NCBI GenBank assembly: GCA_965213735.1
Contig: CBDCAB010000006.1
Span: forward strand, 1,736,001 to 1,800,000
From: CALDTK01 sp965213735
GTDB taxonomy: Bacteria; Bacteroidota; Bacteroidia; Chitinophagales; Saprospiraceae
DNA: 64,000 nucleotides
Reading direction: 5' to 3'
Numbering within the stretch: the stretch's first letter is position 1; every line of letters starts with the position of its first letter. Position numbers and translations under genes: made by a program. Positions 55,361 through 63,694 of the stretch are shown here, piece by piece. The notes under the pieces were generated by a model that searched no databases, was not told the DNA's origin, and worked only from the letters and a program-made list of their open reading frames with translations.

Positions 55361-56209
55361 ATGCTTCGCCAAAGCTTTGGCGCCGTGCGCAGGGTTGAGG
55401 CCGTTGGTGGAGGAGATACCTCCGCTGCGGTGCGGGTGCAGACGGAAAATGGCGAGCTGTTTGTGAAGTGGGGAAGCGGTTTTGCAGGTAACTCATACCT
55501 CGCTGAAGCTGACGGTCTGCGTGCATTGCGGGAGGCCGCACCTAAGTCTCTGTACGTGCCCGAAGTGCTGCTTGTAAAGAACGCCGAAGCGGGTTTGGAC
55601 GGCCTGTTGGTGATGCCCTGGCTCGACACCCGCCGTCCAGAAGGCCGGGATTGGCAGTGTTTTGGCGAGAGCCTGGCATTATTGCATCAGCACACTGCTA
55701 GGAATGATGACTACGGCTGGTATCGGGACAACTTCCTAGGCTTGGCCCCGCAGTGCAACGAGAGTTACGACGATTGGCCTGATTTCTTTGGACAGTCGCG
55801 TCTTGCAGCAATGCGCGATCACATTCGAAGCCTTGATCGGTGGCGGGCGGAGTGGGATGGTGCGCTTGATGCGCTTATTAGGGATCTACCTCATCGCCTT
55901 CCGGCAAAACCTCACGCGGCGCTTGTGCATGGTGACCTGTGGCGTGGCAATACGCTTTGCCTCAGTGACGGGCGCTTTGCCTTGATCGACCCTGCCGTCT
56001 ATGCAGGGCATGCAGAAGTAGATCTGGCCATGACGCATCTGTTTGGGGGCTTTCCGGCACCATTCTATGAGGGGTATGCTTCTGTAGAACCTGTACGTGC
56101 AGGCGCTGAGGATCGCCGGGCTATATACCAGCTTTACCATTTGATGATGCACCTGGCGGTAAGCGAGGGGTATGGGCATGCGGTTGGTGCTGCGTTGGCT
56201 AAGCTGTGA
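55361..56209 (+). CDS. Fructosamine kinase family protein
   Basis: 282 residues, near family length. It should phosphorylate sugars attached to amines (fructosamines or ribulosamines) so they fall off proteins. Visible elements: GGGDTSAAVRVQTENGELFVKWG (ATP-site region with the Lys), the catalytic LVHGDLWRGN, FALIDPAVYAGHAEVDLAMTHLFGGFP, which is typical of FN3K proteins. An in-frame ATG upstream is cut off by a stop, which supports the start at 55361. It stands alone after the decayed region. Confidence 0.92.
   Translation: MLRQSFGAVRRVEAVGGGDTSAAVRVQTENGELFVKWGSGFAGNSYLAEADGLRALREAAPKSLYVPEVLLVKNAEAGLDGLLVMPWLDTRRPEGRDWQCFGESLALLHQHTARNDDYGWYRDNFLGLAPQCNESYDDWPDFFGQSRLAAMRDHIRSLDRWRAEWDGALDALIRDLPHRLPAKPHAALVHGDLWRGNTLCLSDGRFALIDPAVYAGHAEVDLAMTHLFGGFPAPFYEGYASVEPVRAGAEDRRAIYQLYHLMMHLAVSEGYGHAVGAALAKL
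55896..55910 (-). repeat. Stem-swapped variant of the GNAA-loop word
   Basis: Minus strand reads GTTTTGCCGGAAGGC, identical to the copy at 15352, antisense in the fructosamine kinase gene. Confidence 0.6.
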
Positions 56210-56371
56210 GAGTTGGGGGGATTGGAAATGCTAGGCGTTAGCGGTTGCTGGGTGAGGCGATTTGGGAAATGGTTTGCGGGTAGGAGGTGAGGTTCGGAGC
56301 CAACGTTTCGGGGATGGTGACGTAGCATCTCGCAAGGTGTTATGCACTATGCACACAGTAACCTCAAAGAT

Positions 56372-57124
56372 TTAATCCTTCCAATCCTGTAGCCGATCCA
56401 GATATAAATAACTTTCTACAAATTTTCTATGCTCTTCATTTGTCATTAACTCAAGCAGCTCCAATGCAGATATGTAGCTTGCTAGATTGCCATTCGAAGA
56501 CAACAATTTGCCATCTCTCACAAACGTCACCAAGCTGTCGTTCTGTACTTGCAACTTCGGATAATCTTTTTGCAACTGTTCGCCACCACCTATCCATGTT
56601 ACGATTTTCTTTCCGTCAGCAATTCCGGATTTCCCGATTAGTTGTGCTCCGGCACAATTGCTTACTGTATACTCAGTTTCCATATCTTTCTCTCTTATAA
56701 AGTTAATAATACTTTCGTTGTTGATTTGGGCGTACATATCATAGGCGCTTGGCACGAACAAAACTGCTAAATTAGGACTATTTTCAAATGTGTAATCGGG
56801 AACAAAACGCATACCCTCTTCTGTGGTAACCGGGCTTTCAGTTTCTGCTATGGTGACGACGTTAAAAATTTGTGTTCCGTCCTCATTCGCCTTTGCGAAA
56901 ACGTCTGATGAGGCAATGACTTCGCTTTGGAGTACTCCGTTGTACATCAAAAGTCCAATGGTTGGCAATTCTGGATTAAAAGGCTTGAGGTGTTTGCTCA
57001 ACGTGTCCGACGCCTGTTCGGTAGTGCTGAAGTCGGGGTTTTCTATTTCGGTTTGTGATTTATCCGTACTACAGCTCAGCAGAGTTGTCGCAAAAATCAT
57101 TATTGTAATGGCAAATTTTCTCAT
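56372..57124 (-). CDS. DJ-1/PfpI family lipoprotein
   Basis: 250 residues. A lipoprotein signal peptide ends at TTLLSC, so it is exported, which is unusual for this family. The DJ-1/PfpI fold shows IGLLMYNGVLQSEVIASSDVF, the nucleophile elbow VSNCAGAQLIGKSG with the reactive Cys, and LSSNGNLASYISALELLE. The gene is AT-rich compared with its neighbours. Function in the periplasm is unknown; other exported relatives are annotated as isonitrile hydratase-like or GATase1-like. Confidence 0.85.
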   Translation of the reverse strand: MRKFAITIMIFATTLLSCSTDKSQTEIENPDFSTTEQASDTLSKHLKPFNPELPTIGLLMYNGVLQSEVIASSDVFAKANEDGTQIFNVVTIAETESPVTTEEGMRFVPDYTFENSPNLAVLFVPSAYDMYAQINNESIINFIREKDMETEYTVSNCAGAQLIGKSGIADGKKIVTWIGGGEQLQKDYPKLQVQNDSLVTFVRDGKLLSSNGNLASYISALELLELMTNEEHRKFVESYLYLDRLQDWKD

Positions 57125-57232
57125 TGTTCTCAGTTTTTGTGGTGTTGTGGGTAATGGGAGGCTATACGTTGCGGCTGGGGATTAGATGGAGGGGGTGTGT
57201 GGGGAGTGTTGCCAATAGTTTCGCTCGCGTAT

Positions 57233-57601
57233 CTAGACCCCAAGTAAACGTTTTAACTGCCTACCGCGCATGTATAGCATTAGCGCTAGTACGGGGTAAA
57301 AAATGATTATAATAAAGATTCGCGATTTCTCGCGATAGTCTTCCCAGTTAGTATCAGAGTACCTGGATGGCCTTTCTATTGATTCTCCCCCAATGACCAA
57401 GACTACAATTGTAATGATGGGCAAGATAAAGAAAAACCAGTCGCCCTTTTGCTTTTTCTTTATTCGAAACAGGGCGGCCGCTGATATTAGTGAAGTAAAT
57501 AACAAACCATAATATACCCAATGCTCTTCTGCGATTACCAAAACGCCAGTGATAATCATTAACGACGTCACAGCTGCCGTATAATACTCTTCTTTTATCA
57601 T
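57233..57601 (-). CDS. Small membrane protein of unknown function
   Basis: 122 residues with four predicted membrane helices and a basic loop (RIKKKQKGD) between the second and third. No family motif is recognised. It overlaps the upstream regulator-like gene by 4 bp (ATGA), so the two are translated together. Confidence 0.6.
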   Translation of the reverse strand: MIKEEYYTAAVTSLMIITGVLVIAEEHWVYYGLLFTSLISAAALFRIKKKQKGDWFFFILPIITIVVLVIGGESIERPSRYSDTNWEDYREKSRIFIIIIFYPVLALMLYMRGRQLKRLLGV

Positions 57602-57921
57602 GGTCTATCGTTTTTTATAGATTTTGTACGCTTAGCCGCAAGCATACCTACCAGCATCGCTAATCCGAAGTTCGACCCGTACGCACTGTAAAGATTGTCT
57701 AGGTCACTCTGTTTTAATTCGAACAGCTCAGCAGCAGCGTGATCAGGCTCTCCAGTAACTAAGTTCTCCAAAGACGCATAGCTAATTCCCAGATAATCTG
57801 CTAGATCTGAATGGGCTTGTGCATTCATGAGGTTAAGGATTGGCGCGGGGTTTAGTCCGGTTGCAGATTCAATTCTTTTGCAGACAGAACTTATTGTTGC
57901 ATCCCGTTGGTTATCCATCAT
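57598..57921 (-). CDS. Small putative DNA-binding protein (CI-repressor-like N-terminus)
   Basis: 107 residues. Residues about 32-52 (AQAHSDLADYLGISYASLENLV) have the spacing of a helix-turn-helix like the N-terminal domain of phage CI-type repressors; the preceding helix and the following acidic segment fit too. The C-terminus (NFGLAMLVGMLAAKRTK) is hydrophobic then basic. Two start codons in a row occur at 57921. It precedes the membrane protein with a 4-bp overlap. An inverted repeat lies just upstream and could be its operator. Confidence 0.5.
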   Translation of the reverse strand: MMDNQRDATISSVCKRIESATGLNPAPILNLMNAQAHSDLADYLGISYASLENLVTGEPDHAAAELFELKQSDLDNLYSAYGSNFGLAMLVGMLAAKRTKSIKNDRP

Positions 57922-58328
57922 TGTACTTGTTTGTTACGAACAACATCTGCATATCCGCAACACCATCACGCATACCCACCCACACCACACCACCCAAAAT
58001 GACCATCTCTACCCCATCCAGCAGATTCACATCTCGGGCACATGGCATGTAGCGAAAACAAATATACCACATTCTCGACCACAGCCAACCCACACGCGCC
58101 ACACAATCAGCCTCAGCAACCAAGGCCCTACCTACACACACTTCCCCACCACCAATCTGTCAGCCCAGTACCTCTCCATGCGAAAGGAAAACAACTCTAC
58201 TGTTTTCTCACCGAGCCGACGTAACTTCACTTAAGCATCTAGCAAGGAGCACCTTTCAGCCGACAAACGATTTGAAGAACCAGCCACAATACCCACTTCT
58301 CTCGTAGCTTAACAGCACAATCCAGCCT
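57922..58328. other. Intergenic region, 407 bp, C-rich
   Basis: Between the divergent small regulator and a secreted protein. The plus strand is rich in CCAC and CAC words from 57960 to 58200. No gene is convincing; apart from the inverted repeat near the regulator, no element is recognised. Confidence 0.45.
57931..57943. promoter_or_regulatory. Possible operator of the small regulator
   Basis: TTGTT-ACG-AACAA, a perfect 13-base inverted repeat starting 10 bases upstream of the 57921 start. Its place suits autoregulation of the putative repressor, but there is only one copy. Confidence 0.35.
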
Positions 58329-60287
58329 ATGAGGACCCCTATCATATTCCTGCTTAGTCTTCTCTGCACCGCTCCGATTTGGGCATCCCTTCATCCCAGT
58401 CACGCCGCCCCGCGCTACGTACACCTCTATGAAGTCAATGCTCGCTGGGTGCACGAAGTCGGTCCGCAGGAACTCATGGACACTACCACCTACCGAAGTG
58501 AAGCCGAGCGGATTGAAGACCACCTCATGCGCGTTTGGCAGGTTTTGCGAAAGCGAAATACTCAACACCTCTCACCGCAGCAACGCAAGCATCGAACGGC
58601 AAGTCTCGGGCAGTTGAGGCGCTACGCAAAGGCCGGCAACTTCCCCATAAATGCTTACCATTCTGAGCGCACTCCTTATTTCGTCGATGAGCTTGGAACG
58701 CACTGTGCCGTGGGTTATCTGATGAGTCAAACGGGTGATGCAGCTGCGGTAGAACGGATCCGCAAGAAAACCAACTATGGCTATGTACTCGAGGAGCTTA
58801 GCGCTTATCCAGAAGTAGAGGCGTGGGCGCAGCGGCATGGTTTTGATCGCGAAGAGCTGGCGTGGATTCAACCCGTCTACTCGCAGTGGACCTTTCACGC
58901 GCGGCCCTTTGGCAATAATTCGGGCTTTGGTCGCGACTTGATGACTGGTCGTGCTCTTGTAGCTACCAACAATGGATTTTTGCTGAGTGGCAACCCTCAA
59001 ACCGTTGATGGCCATCCCGTCGGCTCGCTTGCCCGCATCAGCATAGATGGTACCGTTACTGACATTCCCAACCCCTTCGACCAGATTTGGTACATGTGGC
59101 ACGATACTATCCGGCAGGTCTCGTATCTACTCGGTCGTATAAACTCGCTTGGTGCGCACTACTCGCAATTGGGCATTCTCGATGCAGACGACCAAACAAC
59201 GGTAGTCTCAGGCGCGGCAATGGCTCAAACTCGCACGTTGATTGAGCCCAACGTCAGCGGCGGGCCCATTGTCATGCAATGCCCGCTCTACAACTATAAC
59301 GGCGGGCCGGTAATGATAAGTCGATTGAATATTGACCAAGCTGAATTGGATCCGATAGCGCAAAACATCACACTCACTGGTCTGCTGGAAGATTCCTACT
59401 CACATGCAGGTCGCGTATTTATTGGAGGAAATCTAAGGGCTGAAACGACTGCCGCCCCAGGCCGTCTCGTTCGCAATCACATTGTGTACTATCCTGACGG
59501 TGACAGCATTTCCACCCAGATAGCAGGAACTGAGGAATACATTGGAAACTTTCAGTATGACACCATTTCCTATGTACCGACGATTTATCGGTATCTCAAC
59601 CCATTTTTCGGATTTAACACAGACGACGTTGCGATAGACGTGTTGACCCGAGAAACTTACAATGACACATCTCGTTCAGACACTATTTATCATAGTCTTG
59701 TTCAGAATTCTGTTTTTTCGCCTAGGGAACAGTATGCCCGTTATCAAAATGGCGGTAAAATGCTAGCCTACCGCTCGCTCAACGACCACTCGATGTTCCT
59801 GTCGGGCAAACTCGGTTTTAATTCGGATCCATCACGGCAGCGAGCTGGTCTACATTACCGTATATCTGGCATTTACACTATATCTGAAATACAAACTAAT
59901 GGTGTTATAGTCGGGTACAGTCAGCTTGGGGACTCCGTGCTTATAGTCGGAGATTTTGATCAGCTAGGCGGTCGCAACATCAAACAAATTGCCTGGGCCA
60001 CTAGCGCGATCACAAGCAACGATGAGTCGCCAAGGCCACCGATAGCGTTTACCGCGGTGTATGCGGAGGGAGAACTTCGGCTGAATCTGCCTGAAGCTTC
60101 ACCGCATGCCGCTCAACTGCACGTATTTGCTGGCAATGGTCAAGTGTTGCAGCGTGTAGAGCTTCCTGCGGGTACTACCACCTGGCGTTCACCAATGTTT
60201 TTGCCGCAAGGGATCGTGTTTTGTGCACTGGAGCTGGATGGACGTTTTGGTGTAAGCCGGGTGTTGGTGGGTGATAGCTTTCGGTGA
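58329..60287 (+). CDS. Secreted Bacteroidota protein of unknown function
   Basis: 652 residues. A signal peptide ends near IWAS. Residues about 60-190 form a region I have seen in other Bacteroidota proteins: FPINAYHSERTPYFVDELGTHCAVGYLM, then NYGYVLEELSAYPEVEAWAQRHGF and ELAWIQPVYS. The middle is beta-rich and may be a propeller. The final 80 residues resemble a T9SS sorting domain (ELRLNLPEASPHAAQLHVFAGNGQVL, MFLPQGIVFCALEL), though less typical than the other sorting domains here. No catalytic residues can be named. It is probably released or surface-bound. Confidence 0.7.
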   Translation: MRTPIIFLLSLLCTAPIWASLHPSHAAPRYVHLYEVNARWVHEVGPQELMDTTTYRSEAERIEDHLMRVWQVLRKRNTQHLSPQQRKHRTASLGQLRRYAKAGNFPINAYHSERTPYFVDELGTHCAVGYLMSQTGDAAAVERIRKKTNYGYVLEELSAYPEVEAWAQRHGFDREELAWIQPVYSQWTFHARPFGNNSGFGRDLMTGRALVATNNGFLLSGNPQTVDGHPVGSLARISIDGTVTDIPNPFDQIWYMWHDTIRQVSYLLGRINSLGAHYSQLGILDADDQTTVVSGAAMAQTRTLIEPNVSGGPIVMQCPLYNYNGGPVMISRLNIDQAELDPIAQNITLTGLLEDSYSHAGRVFIGGNLRAETTAAPGRLVRNHIVYYPDGDSISTQIAGTEEYIGNFQYDTISYVPTIYRYLNPFFGFNTDDVAIDVLTRETYNDTSRSDTIYHSLVQNSVFSPREQYARYQNGGKMLAYRSLNDHSMFLSGKLGFNSDPSRQRAGLHYRISGIYTISEIQTNGVIVGYSQLGDSVLIVGDFDQLGGRNIKQIAWATSAITSNDESPRPPIAFTAVYAEGELRLNLPEASPHAAQLHVFAGNGQVLQRVELPAGTTTWRSPMFLPQGIVFCALELDGRFGVSRVLVGDSFR

Positions 60288-60496
60288 AATGGGGGGTGTG
60301 AGGTAAACTGTCTTTAAAAGTGAAGGAGAACGTGTGCGGTGGTCTTTCACGCGCTACGAAGGGAAGAATAGGTCCTGAACTCTAATAGAGAAGTTAGTGT
60401 CAGGCTGTTGTAGGACGAGTCACTTAAGCATGACGCGTAAGACTTAACAAGCACCGCACGGTGTCCAGGCCGTTTCTCCGATAGTGAAATATATCG

Positions 60497-60504
60497 TAGG
60501 TTTG
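60497..60504 (+). promoter_or_regulatory. Possible -7 promoter element of the hsd operon
   Basis: TAGGTTTG matches TAnnTTTG exactly. It lies only 5 bases before the GTG start of hsdS, so a transcript starting here would be nearly leaderless, or the true start codon is not the GTG. No clear -33 TTG at the right spacing. Confidence 0.35.
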
Positions 60505-60508
60505 CTTC

Positions 60509-61135
60509 GTGTTTGCCCTCCGCCAGCTTTGTCATCTCGCTTATGGCCCTGTTACCAATCGCGTACTGGACCCTCAAAAGACGTGTCCTACAGAAGTGGA
60601 AGAGAGGGGGCTAATCAAAGTAATCCAACTCTCCGGTAGCGACTTCGACGCTGCTGGCTACCCTAGCAAGCGAGTTGCCGGCCCAAAAGCCGAAGAAGCC
60701 GGACAGCTTGTGTTCGTCCCCCCAGAGTTGATTGCAAGTTTTGGCGTAAGCCGCAACTCGCTGCTGTACCTCGCGAAAGGCAGTCAACATAGGGCCTGTC
60801 TACCCGAGTTCGAGTCTAGACACCCTCTCCTTACCGGAAGCAGCTTTATCCGCTTAGAAGTGGAGGACCCGGAGGTAGTGCTGCGCGACTACATCTTCCT
60901 GCAACTTCGCTCAACCGCAACATGGCGACAGCTCGAACGCCGACAGGAAGGCGCCTTTATCAAGAACATCAACCGCGGGGCACTCGCCAATGTGCAGGTA
61001 GAGGTGCCGCCTTTAGCCCGCCAGCACACCATTGTCGAGTACGCTCGCCTACAGCGGCGCGCCGCTACGCTCCGCACCCAACTCAATACTCTTGACCAAC
61101 GACGGCTCAACGGCCTCCTCAACCATGAAAACTAA
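60509..61135 (+). CDS. hsdS: Half-size type I restriction specificity subunit HsdS
   Basis: 208 residues from a GTG, about half a normal HsdS. It has one target-recognition domain (about 20-150, with VIQLSGSDFDAAGYPSK and the SSFIRLEVEDPEVVLRDYIFLQL conserved region) and one coiled-coil spacer (VPPLARQHTIVEYARLQRRAATLRTQLNTL). Half S proteins can dimerise to recognise symmetric sites. It is placed before hsdM, an S-M order that is less common. No second S gene is in the window. The hsdM start codon follows the stop directly. Confidence 0.82.
   Translation: MFALRQLCHLAYGPVTNRVLDPQKTCPTEVEERGLIKVIQLSGSDFDAAGYPSKRVAGPKAEEAGQLVFVPPELIASFGVSRNSLLYLAKGSQHRACLPEFESRHPLLTGSSFIRLEVEDPEVVLRDYIFLQLRSTATWRQLERRQEGAFIKNINRGALANVQVEVPPLARQHTIVEYARLQRRAATLRTQLNTLDQRRLNGLLNHEN
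60738..60751 (+). repeat. GNAA-loop 14-mer, copy 15 (N=T)
   Basis: Exact copy, sense direction in hsdS, coding S-F-G-V-S. Confidence 0.75.
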
Positions 61136-62704
61136 ATGACGACTAAAACCACGATCAACCAGATTGTCTGGAATGCCTGCGATGTACTGCGCGGTGCCAT
61201 CGATTCTACGCAATACAAAGACTACATCCTTACGCTGCTGTTTATCAAGTATGTGAGTGATAGCTACTCCGAGCGACGCGCTCAGCTACTTCAGAAGTAC
61301 GATGGCAACGAAGAACGCACTCGCCATGCGCTCGACACGGTGGCAAGATTCAAAGTGCCCGAACAGAGCCGCTTTGAGTACTTGTATCGGCACCGCGACG
61401 GCAAGGTGATAGAGGGTAAGCGCAAGGGCATCGGCGAACTCATTGATGAGGGGCTTGCCGAGCTCGAACTAGCCAACCCTGGCAAGCTTGCGAGCGAGGA
61501 TGGTGGCTCCATCTTCCAGAACATCTCGTTCAACTCCAGCAACCTTGGCAACGAAAAGGACAAGACCTCGCGCCTACAGGGACTGCTAGAGGCCTTCAAC
61601 GACCCGAAGCTCGACTTGCGCCCCAGCCAGCTCGATGGCAACGACATCATTGGCGACGCCTACGAATACCTCATCTCTGAGTTTGCAGAGGGTGCCGGTA
61701 AGAAGGCGGGTGAGTTTTATACCCCACCCGAGGTGAGCGAGTTGGTAGCGCGGCTTGCCGATCCACAGCCGGGAGATAGAATCTGCGACCCTACGTGTGG
61801 GTCTGGTAGCCTTTTGCTGCGAACCGCGGCCCAAGTACGCAAGCGGCATGGCAGCGACAACTTCAGCCTCTACGGTCAGGAGAATGTCGGTGCCACCTGG
61901 GCACTAGCGGTGATGAACATGTTTTTGCACGGGGTCGACTCGGCCACCCTCCGCTGGGGGGACACGTTACGTAGCCCCAAATTGCTCGAAAACGACCGGC
62001 TGCTTCAGTTTGATGTCGTCGTTGCCAATCCGCCGTTCAGTCTCAAGAAGTGGGGACATGACGAATTGCAGGACGATCGTTACGGGCGCTTTGCCTGGGG
62101 CTTGCCTACGCGCAGTAAGGGCGACTACGCCTTTTTGAGCCACATGCTTAGCACCACCAAGCGCGAGACTGGTCGCATGGCGGTGGTTGTGCCACACGGC
62201 GTGCTGTTTCGAGGAGGTTCGGAAGGGAAAATTCGCCGAAAGCTTATTGAGCAGCATTTGTTGGATGCCGTCGTTGGCTTACCGAGCAACCTCTTTTTCG
62301 GTACCGGCATTCCTGCGGCTGTGCTCGTGTTCGACCGGGCACGCGAGTCAGCGCAGAAGGAAGAAGTGCTGTTTATTGATGCCAGTGCGCATTTTGCGGC
62401 GGGCAAGAATCAAAACAAGCTGCGCGAAGAGGACTTGGAGCGGATCGTCCATTTGCACCGCCGCTATCGCGCTGACGAATTTGCCCCTGGCCTGGTCGAG
62501 GATAAGTACGCGTACATCGCTACGCTCGATGAGATGCGCGAGAACGACTTCAACCTCAACATCCCCCGCTACGTCGACACGTTCGAGCCGGAGCCCCGCG
62601 TAGACATGGCGGCCGTGAATGCACAGTTGCGAGACACCCGAAAGGAACTCGCGGAGGTTGAAGGTCGGATGGAGGAGATTTTAGAAAAGTTGGGGTTGGG
62701 GTAG
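61136..62704 (+). CDS. hsdM: Type I restriction-modification DNA methyltransferase HsdM
   Basis: 522 residues, normal length. The N-terminal HsdM_N helical domain (INQIVWNACDVLRGAIDSTQYKDYILTLLFIKYVSD) is followed by the N6-adenine methyltransferase fold: GEFYTPPEVSELVARL, ICDPTCGSGSLLLR for SAM binding, and the catalytic VVANPPFSLKKWG. A C-terminal coiled coil (QLRDTRKELAEVEGRMEEILEKL) should contact HsdS. It makes the methylated base in the recognition sequence. The expected hsdR is not in the window; three small genes follow instead, so hsdR may lie beyond the right edge. Confidence 0.96.
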   Translation: MTTKTTINQIVWNACDVLRGAIDSTQYKDYILTLLFIKYVSDSYSERRAQLLQKYDGNEERTRHALDTVARFKVPEQSRFEYLYRHRDGKVIEGKRKGIGELIDEGLAELELANPGKLASEDGGSIFQNISFNSSNLGNEKDKTSRLQGLLEAFNDPKLDLRPSQLDGNDIIGDAYEYLISEFAEGAGKKAGEFYTPPEVSELVARLADPQPGDRICDPTCGSGSLLLRTAAQVRKRHGSDNFSLYGQENVGATWALAVMNMFLHGVDSATLRWGDTLRSPKLLENDRLLQFDVVVANPPFSLKKWGHDELQDDRYGRFAWGLPTRSKGDYAFLSHMLSTTKRETGRMAVVVPHGVLFRGGSEGKIRRKLIEQHLLDAVVGLPSNLFFGTGIPAAVLVFDRARESAQKEEVLFIDASAHFAAGKNQNKLREEDLERIVHLHRRYRADEFAPGLVEDKYAYIATLDEMRENDFNLNIPRYVDTFEPEPRVDMAAVNAQLRDTRKELAEVEGRMEEILEKLGLG

Positions 62705-62718
62705 GCTTTCGCCAAAAC
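62705..62718 (-). repeat. GNAA-loop 14-mer, copy 16 (N=A)
   Basis: Exact copy directly after the hsdM stop codon, the second intergenic copy. Confidence 0.85.
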
Positions 62719-62790
62719 ATGTTGTTGTTGGACTGATGCGATTGTCACCTGAAAGGTGCAATTTGGCACGAGTTTAGAAAAACCTAAACC

Positions 62791-63243
62791 TTGAGAGCTA
62801 TCTTTACCGTTGAAGTAATCGATGGCGTCAGGGAGGGTGGCGCCCACATCGCGCGAAAAGTCGTGCGAGACGGTAAGTGCCTCTTCGACGACTTCGAGAA
62901 GGAAGCCACAATGGCGGGGCTGAAGCGTGATTTCAACGCCTGCCTCATCCTCCTGGACGATCTTGCCGAAGGAAATGAAGTGGCACCGGGCAAATTTTGG
63001 TGGTTACGAGATGACGACCGAAGTGGGAAGTGCGTGCACGCAGGCGAGTTTGAGCTCAAGGTGAAGCGGCTTCGCTGCTACGGCGTCTACGAGGAAGGCG
63101 TCTACTACCTAATGTTCAACGGTCACATCAAGACGAGTAGAGGGACGAAGAAGAAAGCCGCCAACAATCAAATCCCCGCCATCCGCAGCTTCCGCAAGAT
63201 CGTGAAGGAGTGGATGACGGACAGAAACAAGAACCATGAGTAA
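62791..63243 (+). CDS. RelE/HigB-like toxin candidate
   Basis: 150 residues from a TTG at 62791, the only start near the family-like N-terminus; an ATG at 62911 would remove the first 40 residues. The C-terminal half has the RelE-type strand pattern ELKVKRLRCYGVYEEGVYYLMFNGHIKTSRGTKKK followed by the helix IRSFRKIVKEWM, though catalytic residues are not clear. It overlaps the HTH gene by 8 bp, toxin first, as in HigBA and tripartite modules. It sits between hsdM and the expected hsdR. The family assignment rests on the strand pattern and the gene context. Confidence 0.6.
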   Translation: MRAIFTVEVIDGVREGGAHIARKVVRDGKCLFDDFEKEATMAGLKRDFNACLILLDDLAEGNEVAPGKFWWLRDDDRSGKCVHAGEFELKVKRLRCYGVYEEGVYYLMFNGHIKTSRGTKKKAANNQIPAIRSFRKIVKEWMTDRNKNHE

Positions 63244-63694
63244 GCGAGAGCAGCTCCTCCGTTCGGAGGTTTGGTACACGACTAAGACCCAGCTGAAGCT
63301 GTTTCGGGCCGTCGATGCCTACCTAAAGAAGGAAGGCATGTCGCGGCAGGCCTTCGCCGAGAAGTTGGGCGTCTCTAAGGGGCGTATGTCGCAGATCCTC
63401 AACGGGGACTTCAACGGCCGCCTTGATCGGCTGGTCGAACTCGCGCTGGCAGCTGGTACCGCGCCGGTCATTGAGTTTCGAGATTTAGATGACTACGTGG
63501 CCGAGGACGCACGGTTCCAAGCGCGGGCAAGACAAGCGAGGGCGGAGGGGCGTTCTACGGCAACCGTGCGCGTAACGGCCAGTTTAGAATCCGCCCACGG
63601 CAAAACCTACCGCTCGGCAGATTTTTCGAAGCCGATCAGCTTTTCGCACACCTACCATGCGACCACCCCAGAAGCCGTGACCAGTGAATCCTGA
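63236..63694 (+). CDS. XRE-family HTH antitoxin-like protein
   Basis: 152 residues. A helix-turn-helix is clear: MSRQAFAEKLGVSKGRMSQILNGDF, residues about 34-58. The C-terminal part is polar and disordered-looking, with a Ser/His-rich end (SFSHTYHATTPEAV). Such long-tailed antitoxins are seen in modules with a SecB-like chaperone, where the tail is the chaperone-addiction region; here that is inference. It overlaps the toxin by 8 bp and the next gene by 11 bp. Confidence 0.8.
   Translation: MSKREQLLRSEVWYTTKTQLKLFRAVDAYLKKEGMSRQAFAEKLGVSKGRMSQILNGDFNGRLDRLVELALAAGTAPVIEFRDLDDYVAEDARFQARARQARAEGRSTATVRVTASLESAHGKTYRSADFSKPISFSHTYHATTPEAVTSES

Noticed and set aside
62911..63243. Shorter toxin start at the ATG 62911
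   Set aside because: It would remove 40 residues of regular, protein-like sequence that stays in frame right after an upstream stop, so the TTG start is preferred.
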